A DNA stretch of 64,000 nt from G965197555 sp965197555 (lineage in GTDB: Bacteria > Chloroflexota > Dehalococcoidia > Lucifugimonadales > UBA3495): contig OZ240213.1 in assembly GCA_965197555.1 (NCBI GenBank), positions 1,240,001-1,304,000 of the forward strand, read 5' to 3'. Shown here piece by piece: positions 34,144-43,091 of this stretch; positions within the stretch are counted from its first letter, which is position 1, and every line of letters starts with the position of its first letter. The position numbers and the translations under genes are program-made. Under the pieces are notes generated by a model. It had not been told where the DNA came from. It saw nothing but the letters and a program-made list of their open reading frames with translations, and made no database searches.

Positions 34144-35436
34144 CTAGAAATCTCGGGCGGTTAGGCCGTTGGCTTGCATCATCCAGAAGCCGGCGTACAT
34201 TTCATGGGCGCTGACGGTCAGACTGGCAGCCGCCTGCAAGCGTTGACCCCATCCCTCGTTGGAGCTGAACAACAGCTCGGTACCGCCTATCGCCCGCTTC
34301 ATGGCCGGCACCGTGAACCGGCGGTCAGCGCCACCACCCGTCACTATCGCGTCGGCCTCGGGGACGTAATCGACAATCGGCCAGTCCCTACCTTCCAGCC
34401 CGCCCAGCTCGTGCACGAGCTGGACTGTTCGGACTCCCGACTGCTCCAGAGCCTTGACGCTTTGCATGAAGTCAACCCAGGTATTGCCTGTCCCCTCCAA
34501 TGTCATCACCGCGCCTTGGACCCTCAGCATTCGCGCAACGCTGGCCACCATATGGCCATTCCGTTCCTTTAGCTCGTGGTTGTCGTGGTGGCCCCTGCAC
34601 AATATCACTCCCACGAAGTTGAGGTCCCTGCCGTGGTGTCTATAGAGCTGACGTATGACCGGGTGATTGAGGCGCAGCCAGGTGGGGACTTTCATCATGT
34701 TGCGATAGTTTCCGCTGACCAGGGCCCCGTCGAAATATTCATTGGGGTGTAACACCGTTGGAACTAACGACGCTACCGGTTGGCCATACAGGAACGTCTG
34801 GACCAAGAAGCCCTGTTGCTGTAATTGGTCTACGTAAGCAACCCGAGGTAGGGATGGATGAACGGGTCCCAGCTCGAACATCTCGACTTGATCGGGAGCA
34901 GTCCTGCCAAGGGCTGCCTTAATCAAATACCGTGAGGCATGAAGGGTTCCCAATCGAATAGCATTTTCGAACTCCTGGTTCGTTGCGCCAACTTTCGGCT
35001 CGAACACTAGGACCACGTTGTGGCTATTTGAGCAGGCGCATATCTCGGCGCCGGGACCGCTCATATCGATTATGCCTTCGTTGAACTCCAGAATGCCGCC
35101 GGTGGGCTGGGGCAACCGGGCCGACGCCAACACCGCCATGCCGCTTAACCGCCGCGTTGTCCCGTTACCAACTGTACGCGCTGGCCCCAGAAATCCGGGG
35201 AAAGCCACTCGGTCACCGGAGACCTTTATCCTGGGCTCGACGGCGTCAAACACATGGATAATGCGAGCCGACTCACCGGGGAATGCTAATTCGACATTCA
35301 CGTCCGCGATAGAGTCATCGAAACGCGCGGCCTGGCAGATTTCTTCAGCGTTGATGTAAAGGGTCCCCCGGTCAAGCGACGTCCTTTGGCCGAACTCGAC
35401 CGAATTCACCCCATAGCTTTCCAACCGAAGCTTCAA
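34144..35436 (-). CDS. GrdE-like protein (glycine/sarcosine/betaine reductase component B proprotein family)
   Basis: 430 aa, close to the about 428 aa of Clostridium sticklandii GrdE. In GrdE an internal Cys (reported as Cys242) after Asn is the cleavage site that yields a pyruvoyl group. The aligned stretch here reads HPNEYFDGALVSGNYRNMM, with Asn243-Tyr244, so the Cys appears to be missing and self-processing is unlikely; GVILCRGHHDNHELKERNG and the GGTE end are otherwise family-like. Start TTG at 35436, nine bases after AGGA. Encoded 15 bp before the GrdB-like selenoprotein, matching the usual E-B subunit pairing. No component A (GrdA) or C is in the window. Confidence 0.85.
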   Translation of the reverse strand: MKLRLESYGVNSVEFGQRTSLDRGTLYINAEEICQAARFDDSIADVNVELAFPGESARIIHVFDAVEPRIKVSGDRVAFPGFLGPARTVGNGTTRRLSGMAVLASARLPQPTGGILEFNEGIIDMSGPGAEICACSNSHNVVLVFEPKVGATNQEFENAIRLGTLHASRYLIKAALGRTAPDQVEMFELGPVHPSLPRVAYVDQLQQQGFLVQTFLYGQPVASLVPTVLHPNEYFDGALVSGNYRNMMKVPTWLRLNHPVIRQLYRHHGRDLNFVGVILCRGHHDNHELKERNGHMVASVARMLRVQGAVMTLEGTGNTWVDFMQSVKALEQSGVRTVQLVHELGGLEGRDWPIVDYVPEADAIVTGGGADRRFTVPAMKRAIGGTELLFSSNEGWGQRLQAAASLTVSAHEMYAGFWMMQANGLTARDF

Positions 35437-35446
35437 GAGAACATTC

Positions 35447-35692
35447 CTAAATCGACTCAGCGCTACCGGACTCGACCGGCAGTAGGGGATGCCCAGAGAA
35501 ACCCCCTGTCCGACTACATAGCCGGTACCGCTGATGGCTCAACTCTTCGCGCCGCTGCCGCACCGTAGGAGATAGCTCCAGCTCAAGAACAACCCGGCCA
35601 CCACTAGCATAATGTGCATGTTTGAGGGGAGTGCCATGGAGCCGAGGCCTTGACCAGTTGATCGTGCAGTAGGTCTCGACGTCGGCTCCCAT
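35447..35692 (-). CDS. Small conserved-position hypothetical ORF
   Basis: 81 codons, ATG at 35692, preceded by GCGGGG. It fills the space between the molybdenum hydroxylase (33 bp gap) and the GrdE-like gene (10 bp gap) on the same strand, which is the main argument for its reality. The first 13 codons favour G/C in third position like the neighbours; the C-terminal half looks less coding-like. I recognise no domain, signal peptide or membrane segment; two Cys (residues 9 and 59) are present. It could be a small accessory protein of the module or merely a spacer. Confidence 0.45.
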   Translation of the reverse strand: MGADVETYCTINWSRPRLHGTPLKHAHYASGGRVVLELELSPTVRQRREELSHQRYRLCSRTGGFSGHPLLPVESGSAESI

Positions 35693-35725
35693 CCCCGCGG
35701 AATTCTGCGGGATGCAGAGGGCCGG

Positions 35726-38029
35726 TTATCCCTTCTTCTTCATCGCCTCCAGGATTGCGGCAGGTGTCAACGGTAGGTTGGTCATGCGCACGCCGATGGC
35801 GTTGGACACAGCGTTGGCCAACGCTGGCAGCGGAGGAATGATCGGCGCCTCACCAACCCCCCGGAGTCCAAAGGGATGGCGAGGGTTCGGCACTTCGATC
35901 ATGACCGTCTCGATCATGGGAAGGTCCAGGGTGGTGGGCATGCGGTAGTCCAAGAAGCTAGAGTTGAGCATGGCGCCTTTAGCATCGTAGACGTATTCCT
36001 CGTTAAGCGCCCAGCCAATGCCTTGCACAGTGCCGCCCTGAATTTGCCCCTCCACGTAGGCGGGGTGCACTGCGGTCCCCACATCCATGAAGGCGGTGTA
36101 GCGCAGGATGTCCACCTTGCCGGTATCGGGGTCCACTTCAACGTCCACGATGTTGCCGGCGAAGATGGGACCGACGCCGGTGGAAGTAGCAGATGCGGAG
36201 CAGGTTACGGGTCCGCCCGTTCTCATGAGCCGGCCAGCCAGGTCTTTGAAGGGAATCCTATCTTCGGTATTCTTGATGCAAGTGAAGGTGCCGTCTTTGA
36301 AAACCACGTCCTCGGGCTGTACTTCCCACATCAGGGCAGCCCGGGCTCCCATCTGCTTCACTACCTCATCAGCGGTAGCGATGGCGGCCAATCCGGTGTC
36401 GAATGTAATGCGGCTGCCACCGGTGGTGGCGGTGTAGCCGATGGTGTCAGTGTCCACCACGGAAGGAAAAACATCCTCGGCGGAGAGGCCCAAAACCTCA
36501 GCGGCCTGCATGGCCACGGAGGTGCGAGTGCCTCCGATGTCGACCGAACCGGTGATCAGATTGATGGTCCCGTTGTTGTTGACGTTGATGGTCGCCGAAG
36601 AGGCTTGCCCTCCTTGCCAGCGGTATCCTACGGCCACCCCTCGACCCTGGTTTGGTCCTTCCAGGGGGGCATTGTAATGAGGGTGGGCCTTCATCGCTTC
36701 CAGGAGCTCGACACAGCCAAAGCGAGGATGACGCACGCCGTTGGGCATCCTATCCCCTTCCTTGACCGCGTTCTTTAATCGCAGTTCCAATGGGTCCATG
36801 CCCAACTTCTCGGCCAGCTCGTCGATGACCGGCTCGACTGCGAAGGCTCCCTGAGGCTGCCCGGGCGCCCGGTACGCTTGTACCTTCTGCTTGTTGCAGA
36901 CAACGTCGTAACCGTCGATTTGCAGGTTTTCGATGTTGTAGGGGCCGGTGGCGCACAGGGTGCCCCCGCCCACGGGCGACCCAGGATAGGCACCAGCTTC
37001 GTAGGCCATGTAAAGCTCGGCAGCCGTGATTTTTCCATCCTTGGTGGCGCCGATCTTGGTCCGCATGTGAGTGGCCGAGGTAGGGCCGGTGCCTTCAAAC
37101 ACCTCTTTCCTGCTCATCACCATCTTTACCGGGCGGCCGCTTTTCTTGGAAAGAATAGCAGCCACTGGCTCTAGGTAGGTGGTTATTTTGGCGCCGAAGC
37201 CGCCGCCAATCTCTGTTGGAATGACTTTTACCATTGATTCAGGAACTCCGGTGATCGCGGCCGTGGCAGTGCGTATTCCGAAGGTCCCCTGGGTGCAGGT
37301 CCAAATTGTCAAGCGACCGTCCTGGGACCAAGTGGCCGTGGCGGCATGGGGTTCAATGTATCCCTGATGGACCGTCTCGGTATTGAACTCCAACTCCACA
37401 GTGACATCGGCTCCCTTGAACCCTTTCTCGACGTCACCCAAAACGTGCTGAATGTGTCCGGCCACGTTGCTCTGTTGGCCCGAGTCATCACCCCGGTCGA
37501 ACCGCTCCACTTTGAAGTGGGTGGTCAGATTATCGTGGAGGAGAGGAGCATCGGGCTTAAGGGCGTCGTGGACGGTCAATACGAGGGGCAGGACTTCGTA
37601 GTCCACTTCAATGAGATTGACGGCCAGTTCTGCGATGTGGGGGCTGGTGGCAGCCAAGGCCGCGACGGCATGGCCCTGGTACAGCGCCTTCTCGTGGGCC
37701 ATTACGTGTTCGGCCATAAGCCGGACGTTGCCCTGGGTTTCAGCGAGGTCGATGGTCTCATTTTCGATGATAGGAAAGTCCTTGGAGGTAACCACTGCGG
37801 TTACACCAGGGACCGCTTCCGCTTTACTCGTGTCGATGGACCTTATGCGTGCGTGGGCGTGGGGGCTGCGTAGGATCTTGCCATGAAGCATCCCCGTCAA
37901 CTGGATGTCCGCGCCGTACTTGGCGGCGCCGGTCACCTTATCCATGCCATCGTGGCGTATCGGCCTGGTACCCACAACTCTATACGGGCTGGAGCTTCCG
38001 CTGACCTGGTCTCTAACGGTTGTCGTCAT
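35726..38029 (-). CDS. Molybdenum hydroxylase large subunit (xanthine dehydrogenase/CoxL family)
   Basis: 767-aa molybdopterin-binding catalytic subunit. The N-terminal a/b-hammerhead domain begins at GMDKVTGAAKYGADI; the molybdopterin-binding domain shows EIGGGFGAK, the substrate-loop YRAPGQPQGAF (CoxL of true CO dehydrogenase has AYRCSFR, absent here, so it is not a CO dehydrogenase), TGSVDIGGTRTSVA, and the catalytic Glu in GVGEAPIIPPLPALANAV near the end. Members hydroxylate N-heterocycles, aldehydes or purines. The FAD and 2Fe-2S subunits are not adjacent, so they must be encoded elsewhere or be shared. ATG at 38029, AGAGG upstream. First gene of the module with the Grd-like proteins. 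Confidence 0.93.
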   Translation of the reverse strand: MTTTVRDQVSGSSSPYRVVGTRPIRHDGMDKVTGAAKYGADIQLTGMLHGKILRSPHAHARIRSIDTSKAEAVPGVTAVVTSKDFPIIENETIDLAETQGNVRLMAEHVMAHEKALYQGHAVAALAATSPHIAELAVNLIEVDYEVLPLVLTVHDALKPDAPLLHDNLTTHFKVERFDRGDDSGQQSNVAGHIQHVLGDVEKGFKGADVTVELEFNTETVHQGYIEPHAATATWSQDGRLTIWTCTQGTFGIRTATAAITGVPESMVKVIPTEIGGGFGAKITTYLEPVAAILSKKSGRPVKMVMSRKEVFEGTGPTSATHMRTKIGATKDGKITAAELYMAYEAGAYPGSPVGGGTLCATGPYNIENLQIDGYDVVCNKQKVQAYRAPGQPQGAFAVEPVIDELAEKLGMDPLELRLKNAVKEGDRMPNGVRHPRFGCVELLEAMKAHPHYNAPLEGPNQGRGVAVGYRWQGGQASSATINVNNNGTINLITGSVDIGGTRTSVAMQAAEVLGLSAEDVFPSVVDTDTIGYTATTGGSRITFDTGLAAIATADEVVKQMGARAALMWEVQPEDVVFKDGTFTCIKNTEDRIPFKDLAGRLMRTGGPVTCSASATSTGVGPIFAGNIVDVEVDPDTGKVDILRYTAFMDVGTAVHPAYVEGQIQGGTVQGIGWALNEEYVYDAKGAMLNSSFLDYRMPTTLDLPMIETVMIEVPNPRHPFGLRGVGEAPIIPPLPALANAVSNAIGVRMTNLPLTPAAILEAMKKKG

Positions 38030-38122
38030 AAGAACCTCTTATCGGTTTAATATTGTGTGAAGCATAACATCTATGGAGACAGGCTATCTAGCGTACAGAA
38101 TAAGGCGCGATAGCTCCGGCGT

Positions 38123-39925
38123 TCAGTCGTCTAGGGCCGACTCCTTGGGACCCGGTAACAGTGAGTCGGCGGATTCTGGAGCAGCGCCGGAGTGATGGCC
38201 GTGGGCTGGGACTGCGGCGTCTTCTTGGTCCTCTGTGCCGAAGCTCAACTGTTCTCGATGGATGGTTACCAGACCTTCCACTTCTTCCGGGTCGGTGTGG
38301 TAGAGCCCCAAGGAATGGCGAAGAATCTCCAGTCCGGCTTCCATTGCTGGCCAGACCACTTCCCGGACGCCCAGACGAAGCAACTCATCGCCTTCATCCC
38401 GGCCAAGGACCCGGGCGATTACCTCCAATTCCGGGTTCAAATTTAGAGCGTGGTGCGCGGTAACCCAGGTAGAGACTGAGTCGCCAGTGCTGATGACCAT
38501 AAGCCGGGCAGACTTGACATTGGCCACCATCAGAATGTGCTCGCTGCTGCTGCTCCCATGGATGATGTTTAGGCCTTGATCCCGTGAGTGAGCAACGACG
38601 CGAGGGTCCATATCGATACCAACAAAGGGGAGGGAGTGGTCTTGTAACGCCTGAGCCACCAACGACCCGACACGATCCATACCGCAGATGATGGCGTGGC
38701 CGTACAATGCTCCATACTTCCCGAGGTCCTGATCCTCCTTGGCTACCATCGCCGGGAATCGGTGGCTGGATTTGTTTAACACGATGGAGCCGAGAGCAAT
38801 TATGCCCGGTGTAAACGCCATGGTGACCACTGCCGACACTACGACCAAGGACAGAAAGTCATTATCGACAACACCCAGAGCTACTGCGCTGGCAGCGAGG
38901 ATAAAGCTGAACTCCCCGATCTGAACCCCTCCAAGCCCAGCCATTAGTGATGTCTGGGGTAAATATCCGCTGGCCAGGGAAGCTCCTGCCGTGACAAAGA
39001 ATTTCACAAACACGCTCACGGCCACGACGGCTAGGATCAGACCGATATTTTCCCAGAGGAAGATGGGGTCCATGAGCATACCCAGGGACACAAAAAAGAG
39101 GGCGGAGAAAGTGTCACGTAGCGGCATTACCTCCGACAACGCTCTGTAGCCGAACTCAGACTCGCTCAGAATTAGACCTGCCACAAATGCTCCCAAAGCC
39201 GCAGACAAGCCAACTTCATGGGTGATAGCCGCGGTGCCAAAGGTGATTGCCACCAGTGTCAGTATGAAGACTTCACGGGAACCAAGGTGGGCTACCCTGG
39301 TCAGAAGCCAGGGGATTGCTTTGCCCCCTAGGAGCCCGATGGCTATCAGGATTCCTGCAGCCTTCCCCACACCCAGCAAGAAATCCGTGGCAAACGATCC
39401 CGGAGCCCCACCTAGAGCCGGCAACACCGCCATCATAGGTACGAAGGCCAAGTCTTGAATCAGCAATACCCCGGTAAGGAGCCTACCGTGAAGGCTGCCC
39501 AGTTCACCTCGATCACTGAGGGTTTTCAGCACTACCATGGTGCTGCTCAATGAGACTACCAGGCCGAACACCAACGCCTTATCTGGTAGCCAGTCCATAA
39601 GCGTCGCGATGGCGAACCCGAGGCCAACGGTGGCGGTGATCTGAGCGACAGCGATCATCAGGACGGCCCTGCCCAAATCTCGGAGTTGGCGGAAAGAGAC
39701 CTCGATACCCACGGTAAAGACCAACAGGATCACGCCAAATTCAGCAAGGGTCTGGACGTCTTCAGTGTTGTCAATCCCCTGCATTACGTGGGGTCCGATG
39801 ACCATGCCCACGATGAGATAACCCAGGATCACTGGCAGGCGTAACAACCTAGCGGCCAGTCCTCCCAGGAAGGCCGCCCCAAAGATTACAACAATGTCTA
39901 GGAACAGTCCGGTCTCAAATTCCAC
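38123..39925 (-). CDS. Kef-type monovalent cation:proton antiporter (CPA2) with RCK domain
   Basis: 600-aa inner-membrane protein. Residues 1-385 form the Na+/H+-exchanger-like domain with about 12 helices (GYLIVGMVIGPHVM near the start), including a conserved acidic region around FALVFGLVVSLSSTM. Residues about 415-530 form a TrkA-N/RCK nucleotide-binding domain (AIICGMDRVGSLVAQAL, then VGIDMDP), which gates transport. The tail is acidic and His-rich. Likely exchanges K+ or Na+ for protons. ATG or near at 39925. It precedes the molybdenum hydroxylase by about 90 bp on the same strand, but probably has its own function. Confidence 0.92.
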   Translation of the reverse strand: MEFETGLFLDIVVIFGAAFLGGLAARLLRLPVILGYLIVGMVIGPHVMQGIDNTEDVQTLAEFGVILLVFTVGIEVSFRQLRDLGRAVLMIAVAQITATVGLGFAIATLMDWLPDKALVFGLVVSLSSTMVVLKTLSDRGELGSLHGRLLTGVLLIQDLAFVPMMAVLPALGGAPGSFATDFLLGVGKAAGILIAIGLLGGKAIPWLLTRVAHLGSREVFILTLVAITFGTAAITHEVGLSAALGAFVAGLILSESEFGYRALSEVMPLRDTFSALFFVSLGMLMDPIFLWENIGLILAVVAVSVFVKFFVTAGASLASGYLPQTSLMAGLGGVQIGEFSFILAASAVALGVVDNDFLSLVVVSAVVTMAFTPGIIALGSIVLNKSSHRFPAMVAKEDQDLGKYGALYGHAIICGMDRVGSLVAQALQDHSLPFVGIDMDPRVVAHSRDQGLNIIHGSSSSEHILMVANVKSARLMVISTGDSVSTWVTAHHALNLNPELEVIARVLGRDEGDELLRLGVREVVWPAMEAGLEILRHSLGLYHTDPEEVEGLVTIHREQLSFGTEDQEDAAVPAHGHHSGAAPESADSLLPGPKESALDD

Positions 39926-40362
39926 TGCAGTGTTGTCCCAAAATACGATGGCTGGAAGTGTAAAGACGTTATAAACAATAGGAGGAATCCCGGCCGAGTC
40001 CAGGGCTGGCGCTTTGGCAAATGAGGGCCAAGGAGCGCGCCGTAGCTAAAGATTAACATGAACCGGACCTTATGGGCAGAAATACATGTATCGCTCGGCA
40101 GCAGAGCAGCCGTTTCCCCGGGACTCCCTTGACCCGCCAAGGCGATGCCAGCTAACCTTGGGGTGCTACGAGCATCACTTTCAAGGAAAATTGATGAGTA
40201 CGACTTTACCTCTACCGCCACTTCCCCCTATCAAAGGGTAGAGGGGCTAGCTCATTCCTCATTAGTGAGGAATGCTTCGGCGCGACCTCAGCGGAGTGGC
40301 TAGGATGGGGGTGCTCGCTAGTCCATGAGTCACGTGATGTTGTACTAGGCACGGAGGGCATA
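39926..40362. other. Intergenic region with palindromic repeats
   Basis: 437 bp between divergent genes. No supported gene. Contains the palindrome CATTCCTCA/TGAGGAATG (40253-40261 with 40266-40274) and a GGCTAGGATGGGGGTG segment (40298-40313) similar to one near 42994. The rest shows nothing I recognise; the amidase Shine-Dalgarno GGAGGGCATA ends the region. Confidence 0.6.
40221..40313. repeat. REP/MITE-like intergenic palindrome, degenerate
   Basis: Starts CTTCCCCCTATCAAAGGG, contains the 9-bp palindrome at 40253-40274 and ends GGCTAGGATGGGGGTG. The right end nearly repeats that of the element at 42931-43009, so the two probably belong to one dispersed family. Confidence 0.5.
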
Positions 40363-41772
40363 ATGGAAAAGACAGAGATTCCCTTTCTTTCCACGGCGGA
40401 GCTCTCAAGGCTTATTGAGAGCAAAGAAGTCTCTCCCGTAGAGGCTACGCAGGCCTACCTCGACCGCATTGACGATTTGGATTTTAAGTACAATTCCTAC
40501 CTGACCGTTTGCCGCGAACAGGCTTTACAGGAAGCCAGAGAAGCGGAGGCAGCAATCGCCCAAGGCAAATACTTGGGACCCATGCACGGGATACCCGTGG
40601 CGGTCAAGGACCAAGTCTGGACCAAGGGCATCCGCTCTACCGGGGGCTCACGCTTTTTGGCTGACTTCATACCGGATGAGGACTCCACAGTAATAACCAA
40701 TCTCAAAAGAGCGGGCGCGGTGCTCTTGGGCAAGACCAACCTCACCGAGTTCGCGATCACTGGGTTCACTCACAGGTTTAGCGTTCCCCGCAACCCTTGG
40801 AACCTGGACATGTCCCCCGGTGGCTCCAGCAGCGGTTCAGGCGCTGCCACCGGGACTTTCCTCTGCTCTACCTCCCTGGGTGAGGACACTGGAGGCTCTA
40901 TTCGGCGACCTGCGGCCTGGAGTGGGTTGGTGGGGCTGCGTCCCAGTTGGGGTCTGGTCAGCCGCTATGGTGTTATGCGCGGTGTCTGGTCGATGGACAC
41001 CATTGGCCCCATCTCCCGGACTGTAGAAGACGCGGCGATAACCCTCCAAGCAATTGCGGGTCACGACCCCAAGGACCCTTATTCCTGGAATTCTCCGGTG
41101 CCGGACTACCGTGCGGCCCTTGACGGCAATATACGAGGTCTGAAAGTTGGTGTCGTTCGAGAGTTGACTTATGCCGATGTGGTCCAACCGGAAGTTCGGG
41201 ACACGGTGCTCACAGCTACCTCGGTCCTGGGAGAGTTGGGGGCCGATGTGGAGGAGGTCTCCATACCATTAACGGCTCACGCCAACGCAATCTCATCGGT
41301 CTTCCTGGCGGTGGAGCCTGCTCAAAACATGCAGGACTGGGTAAAGAATCGAATACAAGATTACGGACACGACAACCGCATCGGCCTGCTGACGGGTAGC
41401 CTAGTCCCTGCCCAGGCCTACTATAAAGCCCAAAAGCTGAGGACTCTTTTGCGGCAGCAGTTGCAAGAGGCCCTGGAAAGCTACGATGTGCTGGTGTCCC
41501 CTACTTCGGGCCGTACCGCGGTGCCCAGGTTGGAGCATGATCCGGTCGTCACCAGTAAAGAGACATCAGGAAGGCTCCCCTTTATGCGCACCAACACCTA
41601 TAATCTGGCCAGCTCCCCCGCTATATCCGTGCCTTGCGGCTTTGCCTCCAACGGCCTCCCGGTAGGCTTACAGATAGGCAGCCGACCAGGCGCGGAAGAG
41701 GTCATATTTAAGCTGGCCCACGCCTACGAGCAGAGTACGCCCTGGCACACTATGCGTCCGGCTACCCTGTGA
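40363..41772 (+). CDS. Amidase signature-family hydrolase (GatA-like)
   Basis: 469-aa amidase with intact catalytic residues: Lys in VAVKDQVWTKG, cis-Ser in SPGGSSSGSGAAT and nucleophile Ser in LGEDTGGSIRRPA. Its N-terminus (IPFLSTAELSRLIESKEVSPVEATQAYLDRI) parallels that of the amidase at 28389 almost position by position, so they look like recent paralogues. ATG at 40363 follows GGAGGGCATA. A small hairpin follows the stop. Not accompanied by gatB or gatC. Substrate unknown. Confidence 0.93.
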   Translation: MEKTEIPFLSTAELSRLIESKEVSPVEATQAYLDRIDDLDFKYNSYLTVCREQALQEAREAEAAIAQGKYLGPMHGIPVAVKDQVWTKGIRSTGGSRFLADFIPDEDSTVITNLKRAGAVLLGKTNLTEFAITGFTHRFSVPRNPWNLDMSPGGSSSGSGAATGTFLCSTSLGEDTGGSIRRPAAWSGLVGLRPSWGLVSRYGVMRGVWSMDTIGPISRTVEDAAITLQAIAGHDPKDPYSWNSPVPDYRAALDGNIRGLKVGVVRELTYADVVQPEVRDTVLTATSVLGELGADVEEVSIPLTAHANAISSVFLAVEPAQNMQDWVKNRIQDYGHDNRIGLLTGSLVPAQAYYKAQKLRTLLRQQLQEALESYDVLVSPTSGRTAVPRLEHDPVVTSKETSGRLPFMRTNTYNLASSPAISVPCGFASNGLPVGLQIGSRPGAEEVIFKLAHAYEQSTPWHTMRPATL

Positions 41773-41788
41773 CCCACCTCCGGTGGGT
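41772..41788 (+). terminator. Short hairpin after amidase stop
   Basis: ACCCACC/GGTGGGT (41772-41778 with 41782-41788), three-base loop, followed by TCTCGTT. Probable terminator. Confidence 0.5.
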
Positions 41789-41839
41789 TCTCGTTGGAGA
41801 CACTTGTTCCCGGGGGGGGGGGGGAGACCTTTGCAAAAC

Positions 41840-41906
41840 CGTCACTCCCGTGAAAACGGGAGTCCAGCGTACCCGCCGATAGATTCCCGCTTTCGCGGGA
41901 ATGACG
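41840..41906. repeat. REP-type doublet palindrome
   Basis: Two hairpins in inverted orientation: ACTCCCGT-gaaa-ACGGGAGT and ATTCCCGC-tttc-GCGGGAAT, bounded by CGTCA and TGACG, so that the whole 67 bases also form one large imperfect palindrome. Similar CGTCATTCCCGCGAAAGCGGGAAT repeats are common between genes in environmental bacterial genomes. A run of 13 G (41812-41824) lies just before it. Confidence 0.8.
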
Positions 41907-41993
41907 AGGAAATGTCTGGGCAAACCTGATTATGCAAGAGTCTCCGGGGCGGAGTGATGGAGTGGCCTAATTTGCAAGTAAGGGGGAATGCTA

Positions 41994-42896
41994 ATGCCTG
42001 AAGTCGGTAGCGGCCAATACAAGTACGAAATGATCGATGACTGGGGCAAGCTGCCTGCTGGGTGGTCCTTTGGGGTGGTCACCGGCGTTGCAGTCGACTC
42101 TCAGGAGAGGGTCTATGTCTGCCAACAACAGCAGGACCCGCCGATTCTGGTATTTGACCGGGGTGGTTCGTTCATTGAGTCCTGGGGTACTTACATCATT
42201 GATGAGCCCCATACTATGTACATTGGGCCCGACGACGTCATGTACCTCGCTGACCGGGGCGACCATGTTGCGTTGAAGCTTTCCTTGTCCGGGGAAATCC
42301 TCTTGGAGTTGGGCAACCGGGGGCAACCCTCGGACACCGGCTGCACCGAAGATGAGGGTGTGGTGCTCAGGGCGGGGGGACCCTTCAACCGCCCAACCCG
42401 AATGTCCCCTTCACCCTCGGGCGACCTGTACATCTCCGACGGCTACAGAAACAGCCGCGTCCACCGGTTCTCCTCTGACGGCAGGCTGCTAGCGTCTTGG
42501 GGGGAGCCAGGCGGACCCGCTCCCAAACAGTTCTACTCACCCCACTGTCTTTGGGTGGACCATGACGGGCAGATTTACGTCTGTGACCGAAAAAACAATC
42601 GGATTCAGATCCTCTCCCCGACCGGAGAGTTCCTTGAGCAATGGACCAATGTGCGGCTGCCCACCGACCTGCACATCGACCAAGCCGGTACGATTTATCT
42701 TGCTGAGAGGCCGGAAGACGAAACCCAGGACAGCTGGATTAGCATCCGGGACCGGGAGGGGAATTCCTTGGCAAGCTGGAGCACCCCGAGGGGCCACCAG
42801 ATATGGATTGACTCCCACGGTGACATCTACATGGTCACCGGCGCCACAGGTGTGCTAAAGGATGCGGCCGCGGTGAAGTATGTGAGGCTCAGTTAA
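41994..42896 (+). CDS. NHL-repeat beta-propeller protein
   Basis: 300-aa protein made of about five to six NHL-type blades, each with the pattern GVAVDSQERVYVC, DLYISDGYRNSRVHRF, WVDHDGQIYVCDRKNNRIQ. This arrangement resembles the lyase domain of peptidylglycine alpha-amidating enzymes and related propellers, many annotated as 6-bladed hydrolases, but I do not see enough to assign catalysis. No signal peptide, so cytosolic as drawn. ATG at 41994 sits eight bases after AAGGGGG; an ATG six bases earlier is too close to that site. Flanked by palindromic repeats on both sides. Confidence 0.85.
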   Translation: MPEVGSGQYKYEMIDDWGKLPAGWSFGVVTGVAVDSQERVYVCQQQQDPPILVFDRGGSFIESWGTYIIDEPHTMYIGPDDVMYLADRGDHVALKLSLSGEILLELGNRGQPSDTGCTEDEGVVLRAGGPFNRPTRMSPSPSGDLYISDGYRNSRVHRFSSDGRLLASWGEPGGPAPKQFYSPHCLWVDHDGQIYVCDRKNNRIQILSPTGEFLEQWTNVRLPTDLHIDQAGTIYLAERPEDETQDSWISIRDREGNSLASWSTPRGHQIWIDSHGDIYMVTGATGVLKDAAAVKYVRLS

Positions 42897-42930
42897 CCGT
42901 TTCCGATTGATAGGCCATGGATACGAACTC

Positions 42931-43009
42931 ACCCCCACTCTAACTCTCCTCATCAGCGCAGGAGGAACTGCCCCTTCCCCTCGGCGTGGGGAGGTTAGGA
43001 TGGGGGTGG
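42931..43009. repeat. MITE/REP-like imperfect inverted repeat
   Basis: Arms CACCCCCACTCTAACTCTCC (42931-42950) and GGGGAGGTTAGGATGGGGGTG (42989-43009, 21 bases, given here in part: GGTTAGGATGGGGGTG) are imperfectly complementary around a 38-base centre. Located between convergent genes. Shares its right end with the element at 40221-40313. Confidence 0.6.
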
Positions 43010-43091
43010 TGTCGTCAATAGACCATCCACCGCTGGGCATTCTGCTCCGTGGGTCTGGAAGCTAGCAGAACCACTTAGGAGTGGTGGCAGA

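Noticed and set aside
35876..36778. 300-codon plus-strand ORF inside the molybdenum hydroxylase gene
   Set aside because: Antisense shadow; the opposite strand has all hydroxylase motifs.
35726..38029. Carbon monoxide dehydrogenase large subunit (CoxL)
   Set aside because: The form I CoxL signature AYRCSFR is missing; the loop reads YRAPGQPQGAF, and the medium and small subunits are not adjacent.
41812..41824. Run of 13 G as a possible phase-variable tract
   Set aside because: Intergenic and not near a start codon or promoter; could be a sequencing artefact, so not claimed as a switch.
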